A stretch of DNA of 41,402 bases from Methylotenera_A sp031417915 (lineage in GTDB: Bacteria > Pseudomonadota > Gammaproteobacteria > Burkholderiales > Methylophilaceae), in NCBI GenBank assembly GCA_031417915.1, contig JANOWN010000015.1, forward strand, positions 1-41,402, written 5' to 3'. Position 1 is the stretch's first letter; the number at the start of each line of letters is the position of its first letter. Below, one piece after another: positions 24,177 to 33,101 of this stretch. Under the pieces are notes generated by a model. The model had not been told where the DNA came from. It did no database searches and was given only the letters and a program-made list of their open reading frames with translations. The position numbers and the translations under genes were made by a program.

Positions 24177-25256
24177 TTATTTAAACGCCACAAAAATCAA
24201 ATAAATATTGGCAATTAAAAACAAAATGCCGCCAATATAGCCAAACTTTCTATCCAAGTTTTGTGCCCGCACAGTATCGTCAATATTCTCGGTATCGCGG
24301 TCGTGTTCTATCCATTTGGTCGCAATAATCAGCTCGGCCATTAGGCAAATTAAAAAGATATAACCCACCACATACAGCGCGTCCATCAGGTTCATGTATT
24401 GCAACGCGGGTAAATCGTTGCCGTTAGAAATTTGTAGCGCAACCAGTGACAAAATAGAAAACACGGCAATTTGAAAACGGCTATCAATCAGGCGCGGGTG
24501 CAGCATTAGCGCAAACATGGCGCAAATCACCGCCAACCAAATCGGTAGAATATTTTTAACAAATGAGGTGAGCGCGTTGCGATACACTGGCAAGTTAAAC
24601 TCCATGCGCGAGTAAGTGCCGTTTTCTGTCATACGGGTGTCGCCAAAATTGGTGGGATATTTATAAGTGCTTGATTTAAAATCTGCTTTGCCAAATTCAA
24701 AGCCTGGTATTTTTAACGCGGGGTTCACGCTGACTTCTTCAATCTGGTACTGCAGGCCATTAATATCAGCCGCTGCATCTTCCATCAAAATCACCAAATT
24801 TTGTTTATCAAACGGGTATGAGCGTAAATTCATTTTCTCACTCATGCGGCCTTGAATATGCATCACTTGATATTGCCAGCCATCGGGCAATGTTTCGGCT
24901 TTTTCAGTGGGCTTAGTGTTAATGGTGGCCCAAGATTCGGAGTGGTTCATAAATTCAAAACTGGCGGTGGGGTCAGCCTCTGGGTCTTGCCACTTAAACC
25001 ACATGTAAAAATCCAACAAATAATTGTTAGCGTGCGTATCTATACTTTGCACATCATTTAAATAAATACCCACTTTTACAATAGCAGGGCCGCTGGGAGT
25101 GGCCTCTGTCTTAGTCTCTGTAGCTTTGGCTTTTAATTCTTTTTGTATTTCTTTGGCGGCTTCGGCTGGGCTTGCAGGTTCAGTTTCGGCAACAGCCAGC
25201 ATGGGTAAACTAATTGAAATTACACTGATTAACACGCACAACAAAAGCTTTTTCAT
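24177..25256 (-). CDS. Prokaryotic pentameric ligand-gated ion channel homologue (Cys-loop receptor family)
   Basis: 359 residues from the ATG with Shine-Dalgarno AGGGGAA. Signal peptide 1-23, then an Ala/Glu/Lys-rich linker to about 55. An extracellular beta-sandwich (about 57-230) carries the family hallmark YPFDKQNLVILMED at 147-160, the place of the Cys-loop, without the two cysteines, as in GLIC and ELIC. Four membrane helices follow: M1 about 235-252 with the conserved proline (NILPIWLAV), M2 about 257-276 lining the pore, M3 about 292-313, M4 about 339-357. Expected to form a homopentameric cation or anion channel in the inner membrane facing the periplasm; the ligand is unknown. A longer frame to 25319 lacks a ribosome site. 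Confidence 0.85.
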   Translation of the reverse strand: MKKLLLCVLISVISISLPMLAVAETEPASPAEAAKEIQKELKAKATETKTEATPSGPAIVKVGIYLNDVQSIDTHANNYLLDFYMWFKWQDPEADPTASFEFMNHSESWATINTKPTEKAETLPDGWQYQVMHIQGRMSEKMNLRSYPFDKQNLVILMEDAAADINGLQYQIEEVSVNPALKIPGFEFGKADFKSSTYKYPTNFGDTRMTENGTYSRMEFNLPVYRNALTSFVKNILPIWLAVICAMFALMLHPRLIDSRFQIAVFSILSLVALQISNGNDLPALQYMNLMDALYVVGYIFLICLMAELIIATKWIEHDRDTENIDDTVRAQNLDRKFGYIGGILFLIANIYLIFVAFK

Positions 25257-25399
25257 TTTTATTCCCCTGTGGTGATTTGTAGATAAAATAGTAGTTTTAG
25301 CAGCGCTTAAATTGCGCATCTAATCTTAATCATACTCAGATTCAGCCTAGTTTCAATGGTTTTGGCAACAAAAGTCACACAATTTTCACAATTTTATAC

Positions 25400-25428
25400 T
25401 TGAAACTTTTGCTAATTGTCGCTATCTT
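25400..25428 (+). promoter_or_regulatory. Sigma70 promoter of the BI-1/YccA gene
   Basis: -35 TTGAAA (25400-25405), 17-base spacer, -10 TATCTT (25423-25428). Predicted start near 25435, 34 bases before the ATG. Confidence 0.6.
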
Positions 25429-25468
25429 ATTCATATTGCTATGTAGCAAGTTTTTATAAGGAAATAAA

Positions 25469-26155
25469 ATGATGGATGATATTCAAGTACTAGGCCGTGA
25501 AGGTAGTTTAGCCACCACGCAAAACAAAGTGCTGCGTAACACTTATATGATGCTAGGCCTAACCATGATTCCAACTGTGATTGGTGCAATTATTGGCATG
25601 GGTATGAACTTTAGCATTATTGCTATGCATCCGTTTATGGCGTTTGGCGCATTTATGTTAGTCACCATTGGCATGCAAATGGCTATTTCTGCAAATCGCA
25701 ATAGCAGTATTGGTGTTGTGTTGCTGTTTGTGTATACCTTTTTACTGGGTTTAATGATGGGCCCCATTTTGCAGCACGCAGCCAATTTAAGTAACGGCGC
25801 ACAGCTGGTTGGCTTAGCAGCTGGTAGCACAGGCTTAATCTTTTTAACAATGGCAGCTATTGGCGCCACCACCAAAAAAGATTTCAGTTACATGGGCAAA
25901 TTTTTATCTATCGGCATCATCGTGGCTTTTATCGCCATTATGGCCAATATGTTTTTACAATTGCCTGCGTTCTCAATCGCTATTTCATCTATATTTGTAC
26001 TCATTTCATCTGCATACATTATGTACGAAGTGAACCAAATTGTGCGCGGTGGCGAGACCAATTATGTAATGGCAACACTGTCATTATTTATCAGCATCTA
26101 TAATATTTTTACTAGTTTGCTGCATATTTTAATGGCTTTTGGTGGCCGTGATTAA
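25469..26155 (+). CDS. Bax inhibitor-1/YccA family membrane protein
   Basis: 228 residues with seven predicted membrane helices after a short polar N terminus (MMDDIQVLGREGSLATTQNKVLRNTY). The family signature occurs around YMMLGLTMIPTVIGA and near the end as FVLISSAYIMYEVNQIVRGGETNYVMATLSLFISIYNIF (conserved Asp/Glu-lined region). E. coli YccA is a substrate and modulator of the FtsH protease; BI-1 proteins can leak Ca2+ or H+. Strong Shine-Dalgarno AAGGAA; promoter at 25400, terminator at 26184. Confidence 0.9.
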   Translation: MMDDIQVLGREGSLATTQNKVLRNTYMMLGLTMIPTVIGAIIGMGMNFSIIAMHPFMAFGAFMLVTIGMQMAISANRNSSIGVVLLFVYTFLLGLMMGPILQHAANLSNGAQLVGLAAGSTGLIFLTMAAIGATTKKDFSYMGKFLSIGIIVAFIAIMANMFLQLPAFSIAISSIFVLISSAYIMYEVNQIVRGGETNYVMATLSLFISIYNIFTSLLHILMAFGGRD

Positions 26156-26183
26156 GATTTAAAGCATGTTAAAAAACCCTTAT

Positions 26184-26208
26184 AAAAACCCGCCTAGGTG
26201 GGTTTTTT
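26184..26208 (+). terminator. Rho-independent terminator of the BI-1 gene
   Basis: AAAAACCC-GCC...GGT-GGGTTTTTT stem with a CTAG-centred loop and T run. A-rich on the left, so it can also serve the convergent tadA transcript. Confidence 0.8.
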
Positions 26209-26225
26209 AACTTGGGCAGGGTTTT

Positions 26226-26693
26226 TTATTGCTTATTTAAAAGTCGGCGTTGCTTAAAAAACTCCGTCAACACCGCCCCACATTCTGCTGCCAAAACGCC
26301 GCTAGCAACTTCGCAATGGTGATTGAGTTTTGGCTCTTTCATTAAATTGACCACGCTGCCACAAGCACCAGTTTTTGGGTCATTAGCACCATAAATTAGT
26401 CTGGCAATGCGCGCATGTTGCATGGCGCCAGCGCACATGGCGCATGGTTCTAGCGTCACATAAAGTGTGCAATCTATTAGCCGATAATTACCCAAATTCG
26501 CCGCGGCTTGGCGCATGGCAATAATTTCGGCATGTGCAGTTGGGTCGTGCAAGCCAATTGGCGCATTGCTGCCACGGCCAATAATCTCATTATTTTTTAC
26601 AACAATCGCGCCCACCGGCACCTCGGCATTTTTAGCCGCTGCATGCGCTAAATCTAGTGCAATCTGCATCCATTCAATGTCTGTTTTTTGCAT
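26226..26693 (-). CDS. tadA: tRNA-specific adenosine deaminase TadA
   Basis: 155 residues from ATG. Converts A34 to inosine in the tRNA-Arg(ACG) wobble position; zinc enzyme of the cytidine deaminase fold. The zinc and proton-shuttle motif HAE is at 54-56 and PCAMC at 83-87. A TTG eight codons upstream would overlap the TgpA gene and is less likely. It starts four bases after the TgpA stop, so it is probably the last gene of the moxR operon. Confidence 0.94.
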   Translation of the reverse strand: MQKTDIEWMQIALDLAHAAAKNAEVPVGAIVVKNNEIIGRGSNAPIGLHDPTAHAEIIAMRQAAANLGNYRLIDCTLYVTLEPCAMCAGAMQHARIARLIYGANDPKTGACGSVVNLMKEPKLNHHCEVASGVLAAECGAVLTEFFKQRRLLNKQ

Positions 26694-26697
26694 AAGC

Positions 26698-28644
26698 TTA
26701 TAATTTAAATTGCTCAATTTTTTGCGTTAATTGTAGTATGCCGCCAGAAGGCGCATCGATGCTGTATTGTAGGGCATTGTATTCTTCGGCAATCGCTTTG
26801 GCTAGGCTTGCTTTTTCTGGCAAGACAGTGCCAACGCGCGCTGCAAAATCAAGCGCGGCTTCGCCCACATTTGGCTGCAAGTTTGTAGGTTTTAACTTGC
26901 GTAAATATTGCTGATAAGCCGCCTGTACGGGGTTAAGCTTGGCTTTAATTTGCCTAAACAAAAAATAGCTGGTTGCTAACATTACCAACACAATCGCGCC
27001 CATCATCCAAAACACCAAGTCAGATAATCCCAGTTTTTTGCCGGTTAAATTGTTCAAAAATTCCAATTGTTTTTTGTCGTCATAGCCTAGCACCCATTGG
27101 TTCCAGCCATTATTTATGCTGTCAAAATTTAAAAACGCTTTTTTAAGTAGCGGAAAATCACCTCTGGCTAGCAAAGGCAATTCGTCGCTATCACGCAGAG
27201 CCTCGCTAATGCCTTGTTCTATGCGCTCTGGCGACACGGCTGCGGTGGGGTCTATGCGCAGCCAGCCTTGGTTTTCTAACCACACCTCGGCCCAGGCATG
27301 CGCGTCACTTTGCCGCACAATTAAATAATTACCATTGGGATTCAGCTCGCCACCTTGGTAGCCCGTCACAATTCTTGCAGGTAAGCCTGCAGCCCGCATT
27401 AAATAGACAAAGCTGGCGGCATAATGCTCGCAAAAGCCGCGTTTGGTGTTAAATAAAAAATCGTCAATTGGGTCATCGCGTGATATTGGTGGCTGCAGCG
27501 TGTAAATAAAATTTTGCTGCCTAAACATTTGTAATGCTTTATCTATTTTCTGTTGCGGCGATAAGCTTTGCCAGGCTTTTGCCAGCGCAAAAGTTTTTGC
27601 ATTTTCGCCTTCAGTTAGTTGCAAACTAAGCGTTTGCTCGCGTTCGTTAAGCACTTCGCCCAATTTGTAAGCGCTGTGCGAGCTGGCACTGTAACGCATG
27701 CGCGTGCGCACTGGCTCGTTAGCGACGGCAGAATAATCATGGGTAAAACTGGTGCCAGCGGGCGCTAAAGTTGGCATATCTAGCAGCAGCAACCAAGTGC
27801 GATTGTGTGGCTCCAGCGTAATGGTATAGGCAATCGGCGCGCCTTCCGTTGACAATAGTTCATTACGCAAACCAATACTTTTACTGGGCATTAACCATTC
27901 ATTTTTGTATTGATGCCACAACACTGGCCCACGCCAATACAGTTGGTTGTTGGGCGGCAGTTTGCCTTTAAATTGCACCCTAAACGCCACGCTGCTATTT
28001 TTGGTTAAGTTGCTTATCTCACCAAATTTTAAGTTATCGCCAAGGCCAGACATGCCGCTGTAAGCATCTTGCGGAATGCCCCACAGTGGGCCAGGAATGC
28101 GCGGAAATAACACAAATAAAATCAGCATCACGGGTATCGATTGCAGCAACATTTTACCCGCTAGCTTAAGTAAAAATGACCAATGTTGCGACGTTTTTAA
28201 GCTGATTTGTATCAGTGTTGCAGTGAGTAATATAAGCGGTGGAATGCTTAATGTGAAAGTTAAAATACTTTGATTAAACAAAAACAAATTACCAATTAAA
28301 AAGTAAGCCAGCATGATGGTGAGTATGTAATCACGCAGCACGCGGGTTTCTAGTAGTTTTAGTACTGTCATTAGCACCAATAAACTTAAACTTGCATCAC
28401 GGCCAAAACTGTGAAAATTAAGCAAAATGCCAAGGCCAGTAAATAAAGATAGCATGACCAGCAGCCAGCGATTTGGCATTAGTGCAGGGTTTTTAATGGT
28501 AAAAAATCGCCAACTGATGAATAACGCGCTTGCCGCAGTGACCCAAATGGGTAAGTTGGGCGCATGTATGGCCAAAATAAGCGTTAGGCTGGCCAGCAGC
28601 CAATATACCTGTTGCGCGGTTAACGATGTTTTTTTTATGTTCAC
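26698..28644 (-). CDS. TgpA-like transmembrane transglutaminase (DUF3488 + Tgase domain)
   Basis: 648 residues. Five or six N-terminal membrane helices (about 12-180), a periplasmic transglutaminase domain with the Cys-His-Asp triad Cys405 (KRGFCEHYAA), His449 (SDAHAWAEVW) and Asp465 (LRIDPTAAVSP), one more helix near 545-570, and a cytoplasmic DUF4129-like tail. Pseudomonas TgpA is an essential periplasmic transglutaminase-like protein. Its start overlaps the DUF58 stop by four bases (ATGA), giving translational coupling with the moxR-DUF58 pair. Confidence 0.92.
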   Translation of the reverse strand: MNIKKTSLTAQQVYWLLASLTLILAIHAPNLPIWVTAASALFISWRFFTIKNPALMPNRWLLVMLSLFTGLGILLNFHSFGRDASLSLLVLMTVLKLLETRVLRDYILTIMLAYFLIGNLFLFNQSILTFTLSIPPLILLTATLIQISLKTSQHWSFLLKLAGKMLLQSIPVMLILFVLFPRIPGPLWGIPQDAYSGMSGLGDNLKFGEISNLTKNSSVAFRVQFKGKLPPNNQLYWRGPVLWHQYKNEWLMPSKSIGLRNELLSTEGAPIAYTITLEPHNRTWLLLLDMPTLAPAGTSFTHDYSAVANEPVRTRMRYSASSHSAYKLGEVLNEREQTLSLQLTEGENAKTFALAKAWQSLSPQQKIDKALQMFRQQNFIYTLQPPISRDDPIDDFLFNTKRGFCEHYAASFVYLMRAAGLPARIVTGYQGGELNPNGNYLIVRQSDAHAWAEVWLENQGWLRIDPTAAVSPERIEQGISEALRDSDELPLLARGDFPLLKKAFLNFDSINNGWNQWVLGYDDKKQLEFLNNLTGKKLGLSDLVFWMMGAIVLVMLATSYFLFRQIKAKLNPVQAAYQQYLRKLKPTNLQPNVGEAALDFAARVGTVLPEKASLAKAIAEEYNALQYSIDAPSGGILQLTQKIEQFKL

Positions 28645-29654
28645 AGCAGCGCCAAGGCTTGTAAAGCCTGGTGGTAATGCGCTTGACCACTGTTTGGCTG
28701 CAGCGTTAAATTAGGCAAACTTAAACCAAAAAGTTGCTGCGCAGCATGTGCATCTACCACCCAGCGCGCCATTTGTGAGATGCGTGCTTCAAAGTCTAAA
28801 CCAGTGGTTGCTTGCCAATCTAACAGCAATATTGCTGCGCCATTGCCGCTATATTGCTTTGTAAACATGCCAATGCCGCGGCTGGAGGCTTTCCAGTCGA
28901 CACGGCTAGCAGCATCACCCATTTGGTAGGTTTTATGACCATCGAAATCTTCATCACCACGCGCGGTGCGGCTATTTCCACCATTTTGGTCTGCGCTAGC
29001 GATGGGCGGTGCAAGTTTGTTGTCGCTAGGTTTTGGATAAATTAAAATTTGCTGTGAGCTTTCTACATAAGCCCAGGCGTGAAATAACAGCAGCGGAAAC
29101 TCAGTGTGCAGTTTAATGCGCGGCAGCGTTTGCCAGCCACGTTGTTGTGTTTGTAATGGCAACAAAAAACTTTGGTTAGCGTTGCTGGCAATATCGTGCG
29201 TCACTATTGAATTATCTTCAAACTGTGCTGCGATGGCATATCGTGCGCGGTTTTTAGTATCGCTAACTTGAATGGGCACCTGAGCCACAGTGCCCGCAAA
29301 TACTGGCTGTGCGGGCAACGCTGTAGCTTGTAAATGTACCAAATTGCGCCAAGTGTGCAACATGGTCATGTTGCCAAGTGACGCTAGCAAAAAAGTGACG
29401 TAATAACCCAAGCTGATGGAATAATTGATAGAACCCACCAGCAACAAAAGCAGCATAATGGCATATAGCATGCCCCAGCGCGTGGGCAGAATATAAATTT
29501 GACGTGGGTTTAGCGTGGCAACGTTGTTATCACTTTTTGCGACACGAAACAATGATTTTAAAAATCGTGATTTTGAAAATCGTGATTTTGAAAATGTAGC
29601 CTGCCAATATTTATACGTAAAAAAACTTGGCTTTAATGTATGCAAAATGGCCAT
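28641..29654 (-). CDS. DUF58 domain protein
   Basis: 337 residues. Two closely spaced membrane helices (about 50-95), then the DUF58 signature GDEDFDGHKTYQMGDAASRVDWKASSRG in the second half, a von Willebrand A-like fold. Such proteins work with MoxR ATPases, probably as adaptors in assembly or activation of envelope or metal-dependent enzymes. The N-terminal cytoplasmic part contains the tandem FSKSR repeat encoded at 29554-29598. 17 bases after moxR; four-base overlap with the TgpA gene. Confidence 0.9.
   Translation of the reverse strand: MAILHTLKPSFFTYKYWQATFSKSRFSKSRFLKSLFRVAKSDNNVATLNPRQIYILPTRWGMLYAIMLLLLLVGSINYSISLGYYVTFLLASLGNMTMLHTWRNLVHLQATALPAQPVFAGTVAQVPIQVSDTKNRARYAIAAQFEDNSIVTHDIASNANQSFLLPLQTQQRGWQTLPRIKLHTEFPLLLFHAWAYVESSQQILIYPKPSDNKLAPPIASADQNGGNSRTARGDEDFDGHKTYQMGDAASRVDWKASSRGIGMFTKQYSGNGAAILLLDWQATTGLDFEARISQMARWVVDAHAAQQLFGLSLPNLTLQPNSGQAHYHQALQALALL
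29554..29598 (-). repeat. Three tandem 15-bp repeats in the DUF58 gene
   Basis: GATTTTAAAAATCGT, GATTTTGAAAATCGT and GATTTTGAAAATGTA lie head to tail. On the coding strand they encode FSKSR-type pentads before the first membrane helix. The unit is a multiple of three, so copy changes would keep the frame. Confidence 0.85.
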
Positions 29655-29671
29655 ATATTGTGCTAATTAGC

Positions 29672-30556
29672 TTAGCGAATCGCTACGCGCTCAAGTATCT
29701 GCTTGGCAACTTCAGCGTTTTCAGAAGCTAAACGGTGCGACACCACGCTGGCAAATACCGCTTGTACGTCTTCTGGCACTACAAAATCTCGGCCTTCGAT
29801 TAACGCCCATGCTTGTGCACATTGGCGCAAACCCAAGCCAGCGCGCGGCGATAAACCTGTAGCAAAATGCGTGCGCGTGTGCAAAATTAAATCTTGCAAA
29901 TAATCTAAAAGTTGATCAGACACATGCACATTTTTTACTACTTGTTGTAAAGATAGCAGCGTGTTCATATCGCACACTGGCTGAATTAATGTGCCGCGCC
30001 CCGCTTGGTTTTTAAGTAAAGCGCGCTCAGATGCGGCATCGGGGTAACCTAGCGTAATGCGCATTAAAAAGCGATCTAGCTGTGATTCTGGCAGCGGAAA
30101 CGTACCAATATGGTGCTTTGGATTTTGCGTAGCAATGACAAAAAACGGCTTTGGCAGTGCGTGCGTTTCGCCGTCCACAGTAATTTGGCTTTCTTCCATT
30201 GCCTCTAACAACGCGCTTTGCGTTTTTGGCGTGGTGCGATTAATTTCATCGGCCAGCAGCACATTGGTAAACACTGGCCCTGGGTGAAACTGAAAATTGG
30301 AACTGTTTCTATCGTAAACCGAGACACCAATAATATCGGCGGGCAATAAATCGCTGGTAAATTGGCTGCGTCTAAAGTTAAGGCCCAGCACCTGCGCCAG
30401 CGTATGTGCCAGCGTGGTTTTGCCCATGCCAGGTAAATCTTCAATTAGTAAGTGACCGCCAGAAAGTAAACAAGCCAAGCTTAACTTAACTTGAGTTTGC
30501 TTGCCTAAAATAACCTGTGATGCGCCATCAATAATGGCTTTTAATGTGGTTTGCAT
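29672..30556 (-). CDS. MoxR family AAA+ ATPase
   Basis: 294 residues. Walker A DLPGMGKTT near 40-48, Walker B VLLADEINRTTPKTQSALLEAME near 104-126, sensor 1 VIATQNP, and a lid domain with SPRAGLGLRQCAQAWA. MoxR proteins act as chaperone-like ATPases; the founding member serves methanol dehydrogenase, but this copy sits with DUF58 and TgpA, the general envelope cluster, not with mxa genes. First gene of moxR-DUF58-tgpA-tadA. Confidence 0.94.
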   Translation of the reverse strand: MQTTLKAIIDGASQVILGKQTQVKLSLACLLSGGHLLIEDLPGMGKTTLAHTLAQVLGLNFRRSQFTSDLLPADIIGVSVYDRNSSNFQFHPGPVFTNVLLADEINRTTPKTQSALLEAMEESQITVDGETHALPKPFFVIATQNPKHHIGTFPLPESQLDRFLMRITLGYPDAASERALLKNQAGRGTLIQPVCDMNTLLSLQQVVKNVHVSDQLLDYLQDLILHTRTHFATGLSPRAGLGLRQCAQAWALIEGRDFVVPEDVQAVFASVVSHRLASENAEVAKQILERVAIR

Positions 30557-30745
30557 AAATTCTTGTAATAAAAAATGTTAATTATTTAAAAAGGCGTTAC
30601 TTGCTTGAAATTAGTGTTGAACGACTTTATATTAGCACATGATATTCATTCTTTTGCTGAACAATTTGCCCAAATCTATGTCCATGATTTTAGCAATAAA
30701 GTTGCCGCTTATAGAATAAAAATATTGTCTTTAAAGGATTCAATC

Positions 30746-31351
30746 ATGCTAAAAATACTTTATTTATATGCTCTGCAAGCCGCATTGCTATTGGCTTGCA
30801 GCCATGCCATTGCAGCTCCAGAAGCTTACCGAATTGATGATAGCCATAGTTTTGCCAATTGGAGCGTGCGCCATGTAGCCAGTAAAACATCGGGCACTTT
30901 TAGCGATATTGCTGGCAAAATTTTAATTGATAACGATAATTTAGCTAACTCTAGTGTAGAGGCTAAAATAAATATGCTTAGCGTAAACAGCAGCCATGCT
31001 AAGCGCGATAAAAATATTCAAAAGGCAGATTTTTTAGACGTAGAAAAATTTGCCACCGCCACATTTATCAGCAAAAAAATTACAGCAACATCCAATACCG
31101 AAGGTGTGATGACAGGTATATTTACCATGCACGGCGTGGCTAAAGAGATGACATTTCCATTTAAAGTGCTGGGCTTTGGCATAGACCCGTGGGGCGGCTA
31201 CAGAAGCGGTTTTGAGGCAAAAACTAGCTTAAAAGCCAGCGATTATGGTTTTGGCTGGGGCATAAAACCTAATGCATCTGTTGGTGACGATATTGAAATT
31301 ACGCTGCTAATTGAAGGTGTGAAATTACCGCCAGCCAGTGTCATTAAATAA
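30746..31351 (+). CDS. YceI family periplasmic protein
   Basis: 201 residues from the ATG preceded by AAAGGA; an upstream frame to 30605 lacks a ribosome site and would bury the signal peptide. Signal peptide about 1-23 (LQAALLLACSHAIAA-P). The YceI lipocalin-like barrel follows: YRIDDSHSFANWSVRH, KADFLDVEKFATATFIS, GIFTMHGVAKEMTFP, SLKASDYGFGW. Family members bind polyisoprenoid-type lipids. An inverted copy of the 39-bp palindromic repeat occupies the codons of the signal peptide core. Divergent from moxR. Confidence 0.9.
   Translation: MLKILYLYALQAALLLACSHAIAAPEAYRIDDSHSFANWSVRHVASKTSGTFSDIAGKILIDNDNLANSSVEAKINMLSVNSSHAKRDKNIQKADFLDVEKFATATFISKKITATSNTEGVMTGIFTMHGVAKEMTFPFKVLGFGIDPWGGYRSGFEAKTSLKASDYGFGWGIKPNASVGDDIEITLLIEGVKLPPASVIK
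30768..30806 (-). repeat. Intragenic, inverted copy of the 39-bp palindromic repeat
   Basis: Plus strand: ATGCTCTGCAAGCC, GCATTGCTATT, GGCTTGCAGCCATG. The inner nine pairs (CTGCAAGCC/GGCTTGCAG) are perfect with the family's 11-base loop. Read on the minus strand, the loop AATAGCAATGC matches AATATCCATGC at nine of eleven positions. It codes for residues 8-21 of the YceI signal peptide. Confidence 0.65.
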
Positions 31352-31403
31352 TCCCAGTTAAATAAATTAACTTATACTTTTTAAAATTAATCAGGAGTAA
31401 TAC

Positions 31404-32480
31404 ATGGCATTAGATTTATTTAGCCCAGCTAAATTGGGCAGCATTGAGTTAAAAAATCGTATGGTGATGGCGCCATTGACTAGAAACCGTGCGGGTGAAG
31501 GTGGTATTCCGCACGATTTAAACGTAACCTATTATGCACAGCGAGCCACTGCGGGGCTGATTATTACCGAGGCCACGCCAATTAGCCCGCAGGCGCATGG
31601 TTACCCAGCGTTGCCAGGTATTTATACCGATGCGCAAGTAGCTGGCTGGAAGCAAGTGGTGGATGCCGTGCATGCCAAAGGCGGCAAAATAATATTGCAA
31701 TTGTGGCATGTGGGACGTATTTCTCACCCTAGCTTATTAGATGGAGCGTTACCAGTAGCGCCTTCTGCCATTAAACCTGCGGGCAAAGCGTTTACTTACA
31801 ATGGCTTGGTGGATTATGTAGAACCGCGTGCACTAGAAGCTGCCGAGTTGCCAGCCCTAGTGCAAGATTATGTGCATGCGACTAAATGTGCGCTAGCTGC
31901 AGGCTTTGACGGCGTAGAAATTCATGCGGCAAATGGTTATTTATTAGATCAATTTTTGCGCGATGGCAGTAACAAGCGCAGCGATAGTTATGGTGGCAGC
32001 TTTGAAAATCGCGCACGTTTGTTAATGGAAGTAACGGCGGCCGTGGTTGCAGTGGCTGGCGCAGATAAAACAGGTGTGCGATTATCACCCGCCAACCCGT
32101 TTAACGATATGCACGACAGCGACGCGCAAGCATTATTTAACTTTGTGGCCGAACAACTTAACCAATTTAATTTGGCTTATTTGCACGTGGTAGAAGGTGG
32201 CATTGCTGGCGGCGGTGTGGCTGCGCCATTTGATTTTGTACAAATGCGCAAGCATTTTAAAGGCGCTTACATGGCTAATTTGGGCTATGACAAAACGCGT
32301 GGCAACGCCGCCATTGCTAGCGGCTACGCCGATGTGATTGCTTACGGAGTACCATTTTTGGCCAACCCAGATTTGGTAGAACGCTACAAAACCGATGCGC
32401 CGTTGAATGAAGCTAATAGCAAAACCTTTTATGGTGGCAGTGAAAAAGGTTACACTGATTATCCATTTTTGAATGCTTGA
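31404..32480 (+). CDS. Old yellow enzyme family alkene reductase (NemA-like)
   Basis: 358 residues, typical length. FMN- and NADPH-dependent reduction of activated C=C bonds and nitro esters. Motifs: PLTRNR with the flavin-contacting threonine near 25, QLWHVGR at 99-105, active-site His174 and Asn177 in EIHAANGYLLDQF, then SDSYGGSFENRARL. Shine-Dalgarno AGGAG before the ATG. Twelve bases before the nitroreductase gene, so the two flavoenzymes likely form an operon for electrophile or nitro-compound detoxification. Confidence 0.93.
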   Translation: MALDLFSPAKLGSIELKNRMVMAPLTRNRAGEGGIPHDLNVTYYAQRATAGLIITEATPISPQAHGYPALPGIYTDAQVAGWKQVVDAVHAKGGKIILQLWHVGRISHPSLLDGALPVAPSAIKPAGKAFTYNGLVDYVEPRALEAAELPALVQDYVHATKCALAAGFDGVEIHAANGYLLDQFLRDGSNKRSDSYGGSFENRARLLMEVTAAVVAVAGADKTGVRLSPANPFNDMHDSDAQALFNFVAEQLNQFNLAYLHVVEGGIAGGGVAAPFDFVQMRKHFKGAYMANLGYDKTRGNAAIASGYADVIAYGVPFLANPDLVERYKTDAPLNEANSKTFYGGSEKGYTDYPFLNA

Positions 32481-32492
32481 AAGACAAACGCC

Positions 32493-33089
32493 ATGCAAAA
32501 ACCCGCCATTACGTCAGTGACTATTCAAGAAATTATTGCCAAGCGCTGGAGCCCGCGCGCATTTGACGCGACTAAATCTGTCTCGCATGAGCAAATTATT
32601 GCGCTGCTAGAAGCCACTCGCTGGGCACCATCCAGTTACAACGACCAGCCTTGGCGTTTTATTGTGTGCGATAAAACCAGCAATCCAACAGCTTGGCAAA
32701 CGGCGTTTGATTGCCTGGCACCCAGTAACCAAACTTGGGTAAAACATGCGTCGTTGTTGTTGCTGGGTTGTGCAAATACTATTTTAGATGTGAATCAGCA
32801 AGCTAATCGTTTTGCGCAATATGACACAGGTGCGGCGGCTGAAAACTTGGTATTGCAAGCGGCTAGCATGGGTTTGGCCGCACACCAAATGGGCGGTTTT
32901 AATAGTGATTTAGCGCGAGAAAAATTTAATATTCCTACGCAATACACACCAATGGCGATGCTGGTTGTGGGTTATGAGGGTGATGCTAACAATTTGCCAG
33001 ATGATTTAAAAACGCGCGAATTGGCAGAGCGTAAACGTAAACCATTGGGTGATTTATTCTTTGCAGGCACTTGGGGTAAGCCCGTTTAG
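32493..33089 (+). CDS. Nitroreductase family protein
   Basis: 198 residues. FMN-binding NfsA/FRP-like fold: RWSPRAFD with the flavin-binding arginines near 18-25, EATRWAPSSYNDQPWRF around 40-56, GAAAENLVLQAASMGLAAHQMGGF in the middle. Substrate not predictable; related proteins reduce nitroaromatics, quinones or halogenated substrates. Directly follows the old yellow enzyme gene, and a palindromic repeat that may serve as terminator follows. Confidence 0.9.
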   Translation: MQKPAITSVTIQEIIAKRWSPRAFDATKSVSHEQIIALLEATRWAPSSYNDQPWRFIVCDKTSNPTAWQTAFDCLAPSNQTWVKHASLLLLGCANTILDVNQQANRFAQYDTGAAAENLVLQAASMGLAAHQMGGFNSDLAREKFNIPTQYTPMAMLVVGYEGDANNLPDDLKTRELAERKRKPLGDLFFAGTWGKPV

Positions 33090-33101
33090 CCTAAAAAATA
33101 A

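Noticed and set aside
29672..30556. MoxR as part of a methanol dehydrogenase (mxa) cluster
   Set aside because: The neighbours are DUF58, TgpA and tadA, with no mxa or xox genes in the window.
30605..30745. Longer N terminus for YceI
   Set aside because: The upstream codons have no ribosome site, are not family-like, and would place the signal peptide internally.
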